Shown here: positions 54,699 to 63,992 of the stretch, piece by piece | Position numbering within the stretch: position 1 is the first letter of the stretch | How the letters are laid out: the number at the start of each line of letters is the position of its first letter | Assembly (NCBI RefSeq): GCF_009932555.1 | Contig: NZ_BLJO01000002.1 | Coordinates: 413,907-477,906, forward strand | DNA length: 64,000 nt | DNA from: Steroidobacter agaridevorans | Lineage (GTDB): Bacteria > Pseudomonadota > Gammaproteobacteria > Steroidobacterales > Steroidobacteraceae | Direction: 5' to 3' | The notes under the pieces: generated by a model | Databases searched by the model: none | Told to the model about the DNA's origin: nothing | What the model saw: the letters and a program-made list of their open reading frames with translations, nothing else | Program-made: the position numbers and the translations under genes

Positions 54699-57197
54699 TT
54701 GCAACTCGAACGCTGGCACCAGATCAAGGATCTCTTTTCCGCGGCATTGGAACACCCCACTGCCGATCGATCGACCTTTCTCGACCGGACCTGCGGCAAC
54801 GATATCGAGCTGCTGGCCCAGGTACGTTCGCTGCTCGATGCCCACGAAAGCAGTCTCGGCTTCATCGAGCGTCCCGCCGTAGAGCGCGCCGGCTTCGCCC
54901 AAGCGTTCGAGCCGTGGGACTGGCAGGGTCGGCGTTTGGGCAACTATCGCATCGTCAGCGAGCTCGGTCGCGGCGGCATGAGCCATGTCTACAAGGCGGT
55001 GCGCGACGACGATCAGTACTACAAGGAAGTGGCCATCAAGCTGCTGCGCCCGGGCCTCGACACGCAGGGCCTGTTGCAACGGTTGCGCGACGAGCGCCAG
55101 ATGCTCGCCGAGTTGAGCCATCCGAACATCGCTCAATTGCTCGATGGCGGCGTCACCGAGACCGGCGCGCCATATCTGGTCATGGAGTACATCGAAGGCC
55201 AGCCCATCGATGAGTATTGCGAAGAGCGCGGACTGAACATCGCGGCACGCCTCGATCTGGTGCGCACCCTGTGTGGCACCGTCCACTACGTCCATCAGCA
55301 CTTGATGGTTCACGGCGATTTGAAGGGCGGCAACATCCTCGTGACCAAGGATGGCGTGCTGAAGTTGCTGGACTTCGGCATCGCCAAACTGCTGAACGCC
55401 TCCGCCGACGCGTCCCAAACCATCGTCAACAACGTCGTGGCGATGACGCCGGCGTACGCGAGCCCCGAACAGATCCGCGGCGAATCCATCACCACCGCAA
55501 GCGACGTGTACTCGCTTGGGGTGCTGCTTTATAAATTGCTGGCAGGCGCGTTGCCGTTCGAAATGCCGGGCGAGCTGTTCGGTTGGGAAAGCGCCGCGGC
55601 GCTGGGGGATCGCCCCCCTCGCCCGCCCAGCGTCGCCGCCAGGCACGGAAACATCGCGTTTTATAGTCGGATCGCGATGCGTCTGCGCGGCGATCTCGAT
55701 GCCATCGTGATGAAGGCCCTGGCCAAGGAGCCCGACGATCGTTACGGCTCCGCCGAACACCTTTCCGAAGACCTGCATCGCTATCAGCGCGGACTTCAAG
55801 TGCACGCGCATCCCGGCAGCCCGTTATATCGCACCCGAAAACTGGTGAGGCGCCACAAAGCCGCCACGGTTGCGACCATTTTGTTTGCCGTCGCGATCGT
55901 AGCCGGCGTCGTCGCGACGGCATGGCAGGCACATGTCGCGAGCAACGAGCGCGCACGCGCCGAGCGACACCTGGCGGAGGTGCGGAAGCTGACCAGCACC
56001 TATTTGCGAGATGTCTACGATGCGGCCGTGAACCTGCCGGGCGCCACCGAAGTACGCAAGCTGCTGGTGGAGACCTCCCTGAAACACATTGCTGCGCTGG
56101 AGAGCGAGTCCCAGGATTCGCTCGATTTCAAGCGCGAGCTTGCCCAGGCCTATCAGCGCTTCGGGGATGTGCAGGGAGACTATCTCGGCGCCAATCTCAA
56201 CAATACCGAAGGCGCCGTGCAGAGCTATCGTCGCGCCCTGCACTTGCGCGAGCAGATCGCCGAGCTCAGCCCCACCCTGGCCGACCTGTCCCAGCTGCTC
56301 CAAAGTTACATCGCATTGAGCGAGCTGCTGGCGGCGCAAAGCAAGCTGGACGAGGCGATTCCGTTGGCCGAGTCGGCCAATACCATTGGCGCCAGGCTCC
56401 TCACCATGCCGGGCGCGGGCGACACCGAGCAGCGTATCGTGGCGAAGGCCCACGTTCTGCTCGGAACAAATCTTTGCACGATCGATCTACCTCGATCGCT
56501 CGCAGCCCTCGCCAAAGCGCGCCAGATCTACGAGCAGCAGCTGTCGAAGTACCCGAGCGCCGCCGACGCCCGCGGCGATATGGTCTTGATCCACGGCCGC
56601 ATCGGGTACGCCTATGCGCTCAACGGCGACTACCGATCGGCACTCCTGCATTATTCGCAGGCATCGCAATTTGCCGAGCCGCTCGTGCGCGACTTTCCGG
56701 CGGATGCCGGCGCACTGCGCAGCGCGGCGTTCGCGCTGGTGGCGATCGGAGAGAACCAGAACCGTCTCGGCCGGCCCGATGAGGGACTCGGCAAGATCGA
56801 GCTTGCCCGGAAGCGCCTGGAACATCTCCAGCGCACGGATCCCGCCAATGAACAGGCGTCGATGGCCGTCGCTTATACACTCAATCAACTCGGCGAGAGC
56901 TACTTACTGAAGAAGCAACCGGACACGGCGCTGATCCATCTGAATCGAGCGCTGCAGCTGGTGACCGAAGCCGGGCCCACCAAACCGACGGACATTGCCG
57001 AGATCCGCATGCTCCCCGGCGAGACCAACTTCCGGATCGGCAAGGCGCACGCACAGCTGAACAATCAGGCCGATGCCGCCGCCTATCTGCAGGCCAGCCT
57101 CAGAAGCTTGCGCGACCTCACCAAAGATCCGGTCGTCGGCAATGACGCGCGCCGCCTCACCGAAGCGGCGAGGCAGCTGCTCGATTCCCTCAGCTGA
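54699..57197 (+). CDS. Membrane Ser/Thr protein kinase with C-terminal helical repeats
   Basis: An 832-residue kinase. Residues 1-25 (ERWHQIKDLFSAALEHP) are a common lead of this kinase group and support the TTG start at 54699. The kinase domain (about 80-365) has GRGGMSHVYKA, Lys114 in EVAIKLLRPG, HGDLKGGNILV near residue 205 and DFGIAKLL at 225. The catalytic-loop HRD is HGD here, so the Arg of RD kinases is missing and activation may not need loop phosphorylation. A transmembrane helix (TILFAVAIVAGVVATAW) lies at about 390-406. The remainder is TPR-like helical repeats, probably periplasmic. Substrates unknown. Confidence 0.88.
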   Translation: MQLERWHQIKDLFSAALEHPTADRSTFLDRTCGNDIELLAQVRSLLDAHESSLGFIERPAVERAGFAQAFEPWDWQGRRLGNYRIVSELGRGGMSHVYKAVRDDDQYYKEVAIKLLRPGLDTQGLLQRLRDERQMLAELSHPNIAQLLDGGVTETGAPYLVMEYIEGQPIDEYCEERGLNIAARLDLVRTLCGTVHYVHQHLMVHGDLKGGNILVTKDGVLKLLDFGIAKLLNASADASQTIVNNVVAMTPAYASPEQIRGESITTASDVYSLGVLLYKLLAGALPFEMPGELFGWESAAALGDRPPRPPSVAARHGNIAFYSRIAMRLRGDLDAIVMKALAKEPDDRYGSAEHLSEDLHRYQRGLQVHAHPGSPLYRTRKLVRRHKAATVATILFAVAIVAGVVATAWQAHVASNERARAERHLAEVRKLTSTYLRDVYDAAVNLPGATEVRKLLVETSLKHIAALESESQDSLDFKRELAQAYQRFGDVQGDYLGANLNNTEGAVQSYRRALHLREQIAELSPTLADLSQLLQSYIALSELLAAQSKLDEAIPLAESANTIGARLLTMPGAGDTEQRIVAKAHVLLGTNLCTIDLPRSLAALAKARQIYEQQLSKYPSAADARGDMVLIHGRIGYAYALNGDYRSALLHYSQASQFAEPLVRDFPADAGALRSAAFALVAIGENQNRLGRPDEGLGKIELARKRLEHLQRTDPANEQASMAVAYTLNQLGESYLLKKQPDTALIHLNRALQLVTEAGPTKPTDIAEIRMLPGETNFRIGKAHAQLNNQADAAAYLQASLRSLRDLTKDPVVGNDARRLTEAARQLLDSLS

Positions 57198-59816
57198 TCA
57201 GATCAGCACTTCGATCGCGGGCTCACGCAGATTGTAGGTCGAGCTCATCGCCCGCCCGTAGGCGCCGGCGGTGGCAATCAACAGCACGTCGCCTTCCTGC
57301 GTCGGCGGCAGCAGGCGGTCGTTGCCCAGCTGATCGCCCGACTCGCAGATCGGACCGACGACATTGAACACCTCGGTCGCGAGATCATCCAGTCGCGTGA
57401 GATTCACGATCTCGTGATGCGCGCCGTACAGCGCCGGGCGAATGAGTGAGTTCATGCCCGTCGCCACGCCGACGTAGTTCACTTCGCCCTTGCCCTTCAG
57501 CTGCGTCACCTGGGCGAGCAACACGCCAGCCTCGGCGACCAGATATCGGCCCGGCTCGATCCACAACGTGAGCTGCGGATGCGCCGCCTTCAGTGCGGCC
57601 AGCGTCTCGCCAAACTCGGAGAGCTGCACGCCCTGCTGCCCCAGCCGTTCCGGCACGCCCAAGCCACCGCCCAGATCGACGATACGCACGTCCTTGAAGC
57701 GCTGAGTGAGCGCAGTGAGCGTGTCGCCCACCGACTTCCAATTGTCGACTGTGAACACGCCGCTGCCGGTGTGCGCATGCAGACCGACAACTCGTGCCCC
57801 CGAAGCCTTCACCAGGCGCTCGAGCTCATCCATTTCGAACAACGGCACGCCGAACTTGGAGTGCACGCCGGCCGTGCGCACCTTGTCGTGATGACCGCGG
57901 CCATAGCCCGTGTCGATGCGAATGAACACATCGCGACCCTTGAAGACCTCCGGCCACGCCTTGAGCGGATGCAGGTTATCGAGCGTCACCCAGATGCCTT
58001 GCTGCACGCCCCACTCGTACTCCGCGCGAGGCGCGAAGTTCGGCGTGAACAGGATCTTCTGCCTGTCCAGCTTCGGCAGCGTCTTCATCACATGCTCGAC
58101 TTCGGCGCGCGACACGCACTCGAAACCCAGGCCCTGCTCGGCAAACAACTTGAGAATGTCCGGATGCCAGTTGGCCTTGAGCGCATAGAACACGCCTTCG
58201 ATGCCCGGCAGTGCGCGCAGTGCCTTCGCCTTCGCGGTGAGCGTCGCACGGTCGTAAACGAAGGCGGCGCTGTGCTCGCGCCCCAGCGAGATCAGATCGT
58301 TGCGACGGTCGTGCCACCACTGCTTCAGGTCGATCGCCGCCTTGTCCTTCGGACCGTACAGCTCTTCCCAGGTCGGGCCGAGCACGCGATCGGCGGTCAT
58401 CTTCTGGATCGCGATGTCGTGCAGCCGCGAGACCAGGCGATCGCCCTGCCCCTCGTCGATCACGAAAGTGATATTGAGATCGTTGGCCGCCTGCGTCACC
58501 AGATAGATCTTCTGCTCTTCGAACAGCTCGAGCGCATCGCCCAGCCGGTGCAGGATGGCGCGAATGTTTCTTCCGACCAGGCTGACCGCCGCGCATGGGC
58601 CGATGACTTCGACGCGGCACAGCTTGCCGAGATCCACCATCAGCGCATCGAGCGTCGACTTGTCCAGCGTATTCGCGGCCGGATCGAGCGACACGGTGAC
58701 ACTGGTCTCGGACGTCGACACCAGGTCGATCGACAGGCCGTGATCCTTGAACACCTGGAAGGCATCGGCGAGGAAGCCGACCGAATGCCACATGCCGACG
58801 GTTTCCATCGACACCAGCGTGATGTTCTTCTTCATCGTGACCGCCTTCACCTGCGCGGCGACGTTGCCACCGTGCGTGGTGATGACGGTGCCTTCGAGCT
58901 TCGGCGTCTGGGTCGCGTAGACGTACAGCGGAATGCCGTACTGCTTCACCGGCATGATGCAGCGGGGATGCAGAACCTTGGCGCCGCTGCTCGCGATTTC
59001 CTGCGCTTCATCGTATTCGAGCGCACGGAGCAAACGAGCCGTCGGCACGGAGCGCGGATTGGCGCTGAACATGCCAGGAACGTCGGTCCAGATTTCCAGG
59101 CGACGCGCGCCCAACTTCGCCGCGAAATAGCTGCCCGACGTGTCGGAACCGCCGCGACCCAGCAGCACCGTATCGCCCTGTTCGTCGCTCGCGATGAAGC
59201 CTTGCGAGATGAACACCGTGCCCTGCGTGGACCAGCGACGCTGCAACTCGAGATCGGGCTCGTAGTTACACGTGGCGGACAGATAGCTCGAGCGCAGATT
59301 CGCGTTGCGACGCTGCTCGGCCTTGAGCACCGTGCGGGCATCGACCCACTGCACATCCAAGCCTTGAGACGCGAGGAATGCAGCGCCGAGTCGCGTTGCC
59401 ATCAACTCGCCCTGTGCCATGACGCGAGCACGCAGACGCTCGCTCACTTCGCCGACCAGCGCGATGCCGGCAGCGATCTGTCGCAGACGTTTGAACTGTT
59501 CTTCCAGATCCTGGCTGGGCGTGACGCCGAGGTCGCGCGCCAGATCGCGATGGCGCTGCTCGATCTGGTTCATCACCGCCTGCGCTTCGTTGCCCAGCGT
59601 GTTGTGGCTGTCGAGCGAGACGGCAAGCAACTGCTCGAGCCGGTCGGTAATGCCCGAGAGCGCCGAGTGGACAATGACGGGGCGCAGGCCTTCGGCGAGC
59701 CGGTCGCGGACCACTGCCGCGATGTTTTTCCAATTCGCTACCGAGGAAACGCTGGTACCGCCGAACTTGAGCACCACCCACGGCGACGCCGCGGGCGTGG
59801 AATCAGCCATCGTCAT
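57198..59816 (-). CDS. Bifunctional aspartate kinase/diaminopimelate decarboxylase
   Basis: An 872-residue LysC-LysA fusion that holds the first and last steps of lysine synthesis. The kinase part (1-460) has VLKFGGTSVSS, GRGGSDTSGSYFAAKLGA and paired ACT domains (VSMETVGMWHSVGFLAD). The decarboxylase part (about 500-872) has the PLP Lys near residue 545 in FYALKANWHPDIL, HTGSGVF, DLGGGLGVP, and CESGDQLG with the catalytic Cys. This fusion is known from Xanthomonas relatives. The stop is directly adjacent to the convergent kinase stop. No lysine riboswitch was seen upstream. Confidence 0.96.
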   Translation of the reverse strand: MTMADSTPAASPWVVLKFGGTSVSSVANWKNIAAVVRDRLAEGLRPVIVHSALSGITDRLEQLLAVSLDSHNTLGNEAQAVMNQIEQRHRDLARDLGVTPSQDLEEQFKRLRQIAAGIALVGEVSERLRARVMAQGELMATRLGAAFLASQGLDVQWVDARTVLKAEQRRNANLRSSYLSATCNYEPDLELQRRWSTQGTVFISQGFIASDEQGDTVLLGRGGSDTSGSYFAAKLGARRLEIWTDVPGMFSANPRSVPTARLLRALEYDEAQEIASSGAKVLHPRCIMPVKQYGIPLYVYATQTPKLEGTVITTHGGNVAAQVKAVTMKKNITLVSMETVGMWHSVGFLADAFQVFKDHGLSIDLVSTSETSVTVSLDPAANTLDKSTLDALMVDLGKLCRVEVIGPCAAVSLVGRNIRAILHRLGDALELFEEQKIYLVTQAANDLNITFVIDEGQGDRLVSRLHDIAIQKMTADRVLGPTWEELYGPKDKAAIDLKQWWHDRRNDLISLGREHSAAFVYDRATLTAKAKALRALPGIEGVFYALKANWHPDILKLFAEQGLGFECVSRAEVEHVMKTLPKLDRQKILFTPNFAPRAEYEWGVQQGIWVTLDNLHPLKAWPEVFKGRDVFIRIDTGYGRGHHDKVRTAGVHSKFGVPLFEMDELERLVKASGARVVGLHAHTGSGVFTVDNWKSVGDTLTALTQRFKDVRIVDLGGGLGVPERLGQQGVQLSEFGETLAALKAAHPQLTLWIEPGRYLVAEAGVLLAQVTQLKGKGEVNYVGVATGMNSLIRPALYGAHHEIVNLTRLDDLATEVFNVVGPICESGDQLGNDRLLPPTQEGDVLLIATAGAYGRAMSSTYNLREPAIEVLI

Positions 59817-59955
59817 TTTGGGAGCTCTTCTCAGTGTGAGTTAAAGGATTGGGGTCGCGGGCCAGCGCGCACCATCCTGTCTCCGGCCTCGAGAGCTTTG
59901 CCGGAAGGGTCAGCTGCAGGGGGCGCGGTAGCCAGTTGGCTCGCGCGGCACCTTA

Positions 59956-60174
59956 CTATTCTTCTTCGAAATCGTTCAGTTCTTTCTTCAGGCGCCGGTC
60001 GGCCAAGACATCCTCGAGTTTGCTCCAGGCTGCTTTGCCTTTTTTCGCCGCGGCGTTGGCGTTGGGTCGGGCGCGTCGGGCGCCTGAATCGATGAACTTC
60101 TCGTAATTCGAGTCCTCGTCGCTTTCGGCGACGAAGTCATCATCGATATCGAAGTGATCGTCGTCTCTCTCCAT
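59956..60174 (-). CDS. Small acidic protein, PA3496-like
   Basis: A 72-residue protein with an acidic N-terminal half (DDDHFDIDDDFVAESDEDSN) and a basic, helical C-terminal half ending LEDVLADRRLKKELNDFEEE. This pattern resembles the PA3496 family, proposed to affect the envelope. A clear AGGAAAGG precedes the ATG. Its stop lies 139 bases before the LysC-LysA start on the same strand. The family call is tentative. Confidence 0.65.
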   Translation of the reverse strand: MERDDDHFDIDDDFVAESDEDSNYEKFIDSGARRARPNANAAAKKGKAAWSKLEDVLADRRLKKELNDFEEE

Positions 60175-60337
60175 CGGCCTTTCCTGAAAAATCCAGCCAA
60201 ATCAACTACATCGGTAACCGGCAAGGCCGGAAGCCTGCGGACTATATACGACTCGCGGCGGTTTTCAATGGCTTGGAGGACAGGCGATTGAAATAGTTCG
60301 TGCGCCCTGGTACAGGCGTGCCCCGGCTGGACTGAGA

Positions 60338-61141
60338 TCAGGCACCGTTACTGACGATGACCGGCGCCCCCCGCCCCAGACCCAGCGCCTCCGCCGCGCT
60401 CTGCTCCGCCCTGGCGATTTCGACGACGCCGAAGGAGTTGACGAGGGCCAGGAACTCCCCCGGGCTCACGTCCCCATAGGTGCGCCTGAGGGCAAAGCTA
60501 TGGCCGCCGGTTTTGACCATGGGCCGGCGGAACGACTCGATCAGAGCGCCGTCGATATTGGTGATGAGGTTGCCGAAATGGTCGGTGGTGATGACCACGC
60601 CGGCCACCTGGTCGGCGGCCACCGTCGGCTCGTCCACCCAGGAAGGCACGATGTCGTGGGTTTCCGGTCCCAGGTCGGCCGGGGCGGCCCGCCGCCCGGC
60701 GATTTCCGCCGCCAGGGGCGCAAAAATGTCCCGCCCATGGAAGGTGGCGCTGGCCGCGGGCAGCTTGAACTTGCTCCCCGCATGGGCGGCATCGAACCGG
60801 TAGATCCTGGCGGCGGGCACCTTGGTCAGGATGGGCGCGAGCAGCCCATTGTCGGGCGCGAGGAACGCATGCCCGTTGGCGACCACCGCGACGATGTCGC
60901 GCTTGGTGCCGACCCCCGGGTCGACCACGGCCACGTGCACCGAGCCTTCGGGGAAGTAGCTGTAGGCCCGCGCCAGCCAGAAGCCCGCCTCGGCCGGCCA
61001 GTACACCGGCACATCGTGGGTCACATCCACGATCCGCGCCTCCGGCAACCGCGCCAGAATGCGCCCCTTCATGGTCGCAACGAAGGGCCCTTGCGGACCG
61101 AAGTCGGTGGTGAGTGTGATGACGCCGCAGGCTGAGAACAT
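60338..61141 (-). CDS. SAM hydroxide adenosyltransferase-like protein (DUF62)
   Basis: A 267-residue member of the fluorinase/SAM hydrolase superfamily, which splits S-adenosylmethionine to adenosine and methionine. Motifs are ITLTTDFGPQGPFVATMKG, VDVTHDVP, VVDPGVGTKRD (Asp and Arg of the conserved triad), APDNGLL, FHGRDIFAP (the His) and DHFGNLITNI. The start at 61141 gives this conserved N terminus; the longer frame overlaps the MaoC gene. It lies 25 bases downstream of that gene. The role in the cell is unknown. Confidence 0.88.
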   Translation of the reverse strand: MFSACGVITLTTDFGPQGPFVATMKGRILARLPEARIVDVTHDVPVYWPAEAGFWLARAYSYFPEGSVHVAVVDPGVGTKRDIVAVVANGHAFLAPDNGLLAPILTKVPAARIYRFDAAHAGSKFKLPAASATFHGRDIFAPLAAEIAGRRAAPADLGPETHDIVPSWVDEPTVAADQVAGVVITTDHFGNLITNIDGALIESFRRPMVKTGGHSFALRRTYGDVSPGEFLALVNSFGVVEIARAEQSAAEALGLGRGAPVIVSNGA

Positions 61142-61166
61142 GATTGCGATGAAAGCGTATGAGAGT

Positions 61167-62036
61167 TCAGTTGCGATATTCGCAGCGACCGAAGTCTTGC
61201 ACGATGACGTTGCGTTCGCTGGCGACCACTCGGAATGACGCGTCACCGCCACCGATGTTCCAGACATCCACACGCAATGTCTCGCCGGGATACACAGGGC
61301 TGGTGAAGCGTGTGTCGAGTTGTAACAGCCGCGACGGGTCGTCGCCGCACAGCGTCTTGATCAAGGCGCGCCCCGCCATGCCGTAATGACACAGCCCATG
61401 CAGGATGGGCCGGTTGAAGCCGGCGATCGCCGCGATCTCCGGATCGCTGTGCAAAGGGTTGTAGTCGCCCGATAAACGATAGATCAGCGCCTGATTGCGC
61501 GGGCTCTTGATCGTAATGGAATGATCCGCGCTCCGGTCGGCCGGAACCGCACGAGGCTTCGGCGCGCCTTCGCTCTTGCCGCCAAAACCGCCGTCGCCGC
61601 GCAGGAACGCCACGTTGCCCATGGTGGCCAACAAATCGCCCGTGGCGCTGTCGAAGAGCTTGCGCGTCATGTACAGGATCGCGCCCTTCGCCTTGCCCTT
61701 GTCATAAATCTCGTCGATGCTGAACTCGCCCTGCACCGTTCCCTCGGTCGGCAATGGCTTGTGCACGGTGAGCGTCTGTTCGGCGTGCAGCAACATTTTG
61801 TAGTTGATGCCGAATGCCGGATCGGCCAGCAGCATCGGCGCGGTCGCCAGCGTCACCGCCTGCATCGGCAGCGCGACCAGCGCTTTCTCGTAGACGTATT
61901 TGAGATCGCTCGCGTCGGTCGGATCGTCCGCGCCCACGCCCAACCCGAGCGCATACAGCATCGTGTCGCGTCGGGTGTAAGTGTGGCGCAGGGGCTCGAA
62001 CTGCATGCTCTTCAGCTTGGCATAGTCGATCGGCAT
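61167..62036 (-). CDS. MaoC-family (R)-specific enoyl-CoA hydratase
   Basis: A 289-residue double hot-dog hydratase of the type 2 enoyl-CoA hydratase kind. The hydratase 2 motif is YRLSGDYNPLHSDPEIAA followed by FNRPILHGLCHYGMAGRAL, with the catalytic Asp and His. The N-terminal half binds the CoA substrate (RDTMLYALGLGVGADDP). Such enzymes serve side-chain oxidation of sterols or fatty acids. I use ATG 62036; the frame extends to 62081. It diverges from glyA. Confidence 0.9.
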   Translation of the reverse strand: MPIDYAKLKSMQFEPLRHTYTRRDTMLYALGLGVGADDPTDASDLKYVYEKALVALPMQAVTLATAPMLLADPAFGINYKMLLHAEQTLTVHKPLPTEGTVQGEFSIDEIYDKGKAKGAILYMTRKLFDSATGDLLATMGNVAFLRGDGGFGGKSEGAPKPRAVPADRSADHSITIKSPRNQALIYRLSGDYNPLHSDPEIAAIAGFNRPILHGLCHYGMAGRALIKTLCGDDPSRLLQLDTRFTSPVYPGETLRVDVWNIGGGDASFRVVASERNVIVQDFGRCEYRN

Positions 62037-62178
62037 GGTCGCTCCATAACGCGGCAGTTCGTCGTTCCTGGGGATTGTCACCGAAACATTCCAGCGGCGC
62101 CATGACCGATGCCGTTACTCCACATAACTTTTGGTGCCAGCTTGCAGAAATCCAAAACGTTGGCGTAGCATCGGCTCC

Positions 62179-62262
62179 GCGCATGTGACTGGCGTAGATG
62201 GAACAACCATCGGGAAGCATGCGTGCAGGGGTCCTCCCTGCCGCGGCCGCTCGCCTGGGCAC
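62179..62262 (+). promoter_or_regulatory. ZTP (pfl) riboswitch upstream of glyA
   Basis: The aptamer core is clear: P1 (62180-62185 with 62218-62223), TGACTGGC, hairpin GATGG-AACAA-CCATC (62197-62211), then GGGAAGC, a spacer hairpin GCAGGG-GTCCT-CCCTGC (62225-62241), and CCGCTCGCCTGGGCA (62247-62261). These match the pfl motif that senses ZTP, a sign of low 10-formyl-tetrahydrofolate. The glyA SD (GGAG) lies 30 bases downstream and no T-tract terminator is seen, so control may act on translation. Confidence 0.9.
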
Positions 62263-62290
62263 CAAGTCCACCCATCACTGGAGCGCCGCC

Positions 62291-63550
62291 ATGCAGATCT
62301 CATTCGACTTGCTGCGATCGTCCGATCCCGATGTGTTCGATGCCGTGCTCGGCGAGGAACGCCGCCAGCGCGAAGGGCTCGAACTGATTCCGTCCGAGAA
62401 CTACGCCTTCCCCGAGGTTTACGCCACCAACGGCTCGGTGTTCGCCAACAAATACGCCGAAGGCTATCCGGGGCGCCGCTACTACGGCGGGCAGCAATTC
62501 ACCGACCGCATCGAGTCACTCGCCATCGAGCGCGCTAAACGTCTGTTTCGCGCCGAGCATGCGAATGTGCAGCCGCTCAGCGGCTCGCCGATGAATCAAG
62601 CGGTGTATTTTGCCTGCCTCACGCCGGGTGACACTGTGTTGGCAATGGATCTTTCGCATGGTGGCCATCTCACGCACGGTGCGCCGGTGTCGTGCATGGG
62701 GCGCATCTTCAATTTCGTTCGCTATAAAACCGTCGGGTTGGATGGTTACATCGACTACGACGCCGTGCTCGAGACTGCGAAGCAGGTGAAGCCGAAGATC
62801 GTGCTGTGCGGGCACTCGTCGTATCCGCGAGAGATCGACTATGCGCGGTTTCGGGCGATTGGCGATGCGGTGGGTGCGTTGTGTATGGCGGACGTCTCGC
62901 ACGTTGGCGGCCTGATCGCCGGCGGCGCGTTGGCGAATCCGCTCGACGCGGGTTTCGATATCGTCACGACGACGACGCATAAATCCCTTCGCGGCCCTCG
63001 CGGCGGCATGATTTTGAGCAAAGCATCGCTCGCGCAGAAGATCGATTCGGCGGTTTTTCCGGGCATGCAGGGCGGGCCCCATATGAACGCCGTGGCGGGA
63101 ATCGCCGTGACATTGAAACTAGCGGCCGAGCCTGCTTTCAAAGAATACGCAGCGCAGGTGGTGCGTAACGCTCGTGTGCTGGCTGAAGAGCTGGTTAGTC
63201 AGGGCTGCACACTCATCACTGGCGGCACGGAGAATCATCTGATCGTCATCAACACGGTGCAGTCCTTCAACATCGACGGCCGCGTCGCGGAGACGGCGCT
63301 CGATCTCGCCGGCCTCACGGTGAACAAACAAGTGATCCCGGACGATCCGCGCCCACCGCTGAAGCCCAGCGGCATTCGGTTGGGCACGCCGGCGCTCACG
63401 ACACGCGGGATGAAAGAGGAGCAGATGAAACAGGTTGCGGCGTGGATGGTCCAGGCGCTTCGTTCGCCGGCGGATGAAGCGAGGCTTCGCGCCATCCACA
63501 ACGAAGTTCGAGTCCTCTGCGCTCAGTTCCCCGTGCCGGGCCTCGACTAA
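62291..63550 (+). CDS. glyA: Serine hydroxymethyltransferase
   Basis: PLP enzyme that makes glycine and 5,10-methylene-tetrahydrofolate from serine. From ATG 62291 (GGAG eight bases before) it has 419 residues, the family norm. EGLELIPSENYAFPEVY, YAEGYPGRRYYGG, DLSHGGHLTHG and the PLP Lys231 in TTTTHKSLRGPRGG are present. An earlier start at 62198 would fall inside the riboswitch. ZTP control links it to the folate one-carbon pool and purine synthesis. Confidence 0.97.
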   Translation: MQISFDLLRSSDPDVFDAVLGEERRQREGLELIPSENYAFPEVYATNGSVFANKYAEGYPGRRYYGGQQFTDRIESLAIERAKRLFRAEHANVQPLSGSPMNQAVYFACLTPGDTVLAMDLSHGGHLTHGAPVSCMGRIFNFVRYKTVGLDGYIDYDAVLETAKQVKPKIVLCGHSSYPREIDYARFRAIGDAVGALCMADVSHVGGLIAGGALANPLDAGFDIVTTTTHKSLRGPRGGMILSKASLAQKIDSAVFPGMQGGPHMNAVAGIAVTLKLAAEPAFKEYAAQVVRNARVLAEELVSQGCTLITGGTENHLIVINTVQSFNIDGRVAETALDLAGLTVNKQVIPDDPRPPLKPSGIRLGTPALTTRGMKEEQMKQVAAWMVQALRSPADEARLRAIHNEVRVLCAQFPVPGLD

Positions 63551-63665
63551 TGGCGTGCGCATCGGCGCCCCAGGCTTGGTGACTGACGGGCGTTATCTTT
63601 GTCGCAGCGGGCGCTAACGCCCTTGCGCACTCCTGGCGGGCTTAGCTTCGCGCTTCCGCTCGCGT

Positions 63666-63746
63666 TGCGCGCAGCTTTCGGCAGAGAGGGGGCTTCGCTT
63701 CGCATAGCGCTGTCGCGGTGCGCGCAGCCTGTCGGCAGAGCTGGGG
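63666..63746. repeat. Direct repeat pair downstream of glyA
   Basis: Two copies of a 27-28 base unit, TGCGCGCAGC-(TT or CTG)-TCGGCAGAG-(AGGGGG or CTGGGG), at 63666-63692 and 63719-63746, are 53 bases apart. The surrounding 63551-64000 has no convincing gene and many short palindromes such as GGGCGCTAACGCCC. It appears to be a repeat-rich intergenic region. Confidence 0.6.
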
Positions 63747-63992
63747 CGTAGGTGGGGGTCTCGGGAAACTCGCGAGCGTCTTCACTGTCGGCTGACTTTG
63801 CTTCGATGGCTGCCGCACGATTTGGTCAGTGGCCGCTTCACCATAGGTGTCGCTCGCTGCGCGCTAACGCGCTGCGAGCTGCAACGCGCGTCCTCAGCTG
63901 TACAGCTAACGTGCAACGGCTTACTCGAATGGCGGCGGTGGCCGAGTCACCGTGGTTGCGAACTTCCCGAGACCCCCACCTTTCCCCAGCTC
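63738..63992. repeat. Inverted repeat flanking about 185 bases
   Basis: The left arm (63738-63773) and the right arm (63958-63992, read in reverse complement) share GAGCTGGGG, then AGGTGGGGGTCTCGGGAA, then TCGC, differing at only a few positions. The 184 bases between have no gene but contain a further palindrome around GCGCGCTAACGCGC. It could be a small non-autonomous mobile element or a fold-back repeat. It runs to the end of the window. Confidence 0.65.

Noticed and set aside
59817..59955. A lysine riboswitch before the LysC-LysA gene
   Set aside because: I looked for the conserved core on the minus strand and found only an unrelated CCGGC/GCCGG hairpin.
57579..60095. An 838-codon open frame on the plus strand
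   Set aside because: It lies antisense to the LysC-LysA fusion, is rich in Arg/His/Leu as GC-rich antisense frames are, and has no recognisable domain.
62105..62290. A glycine riboswitch before glyA
   Set aside because: The conserved segments fit the ZTP aptamer instead, and no tandem glycine aptamer is seen.
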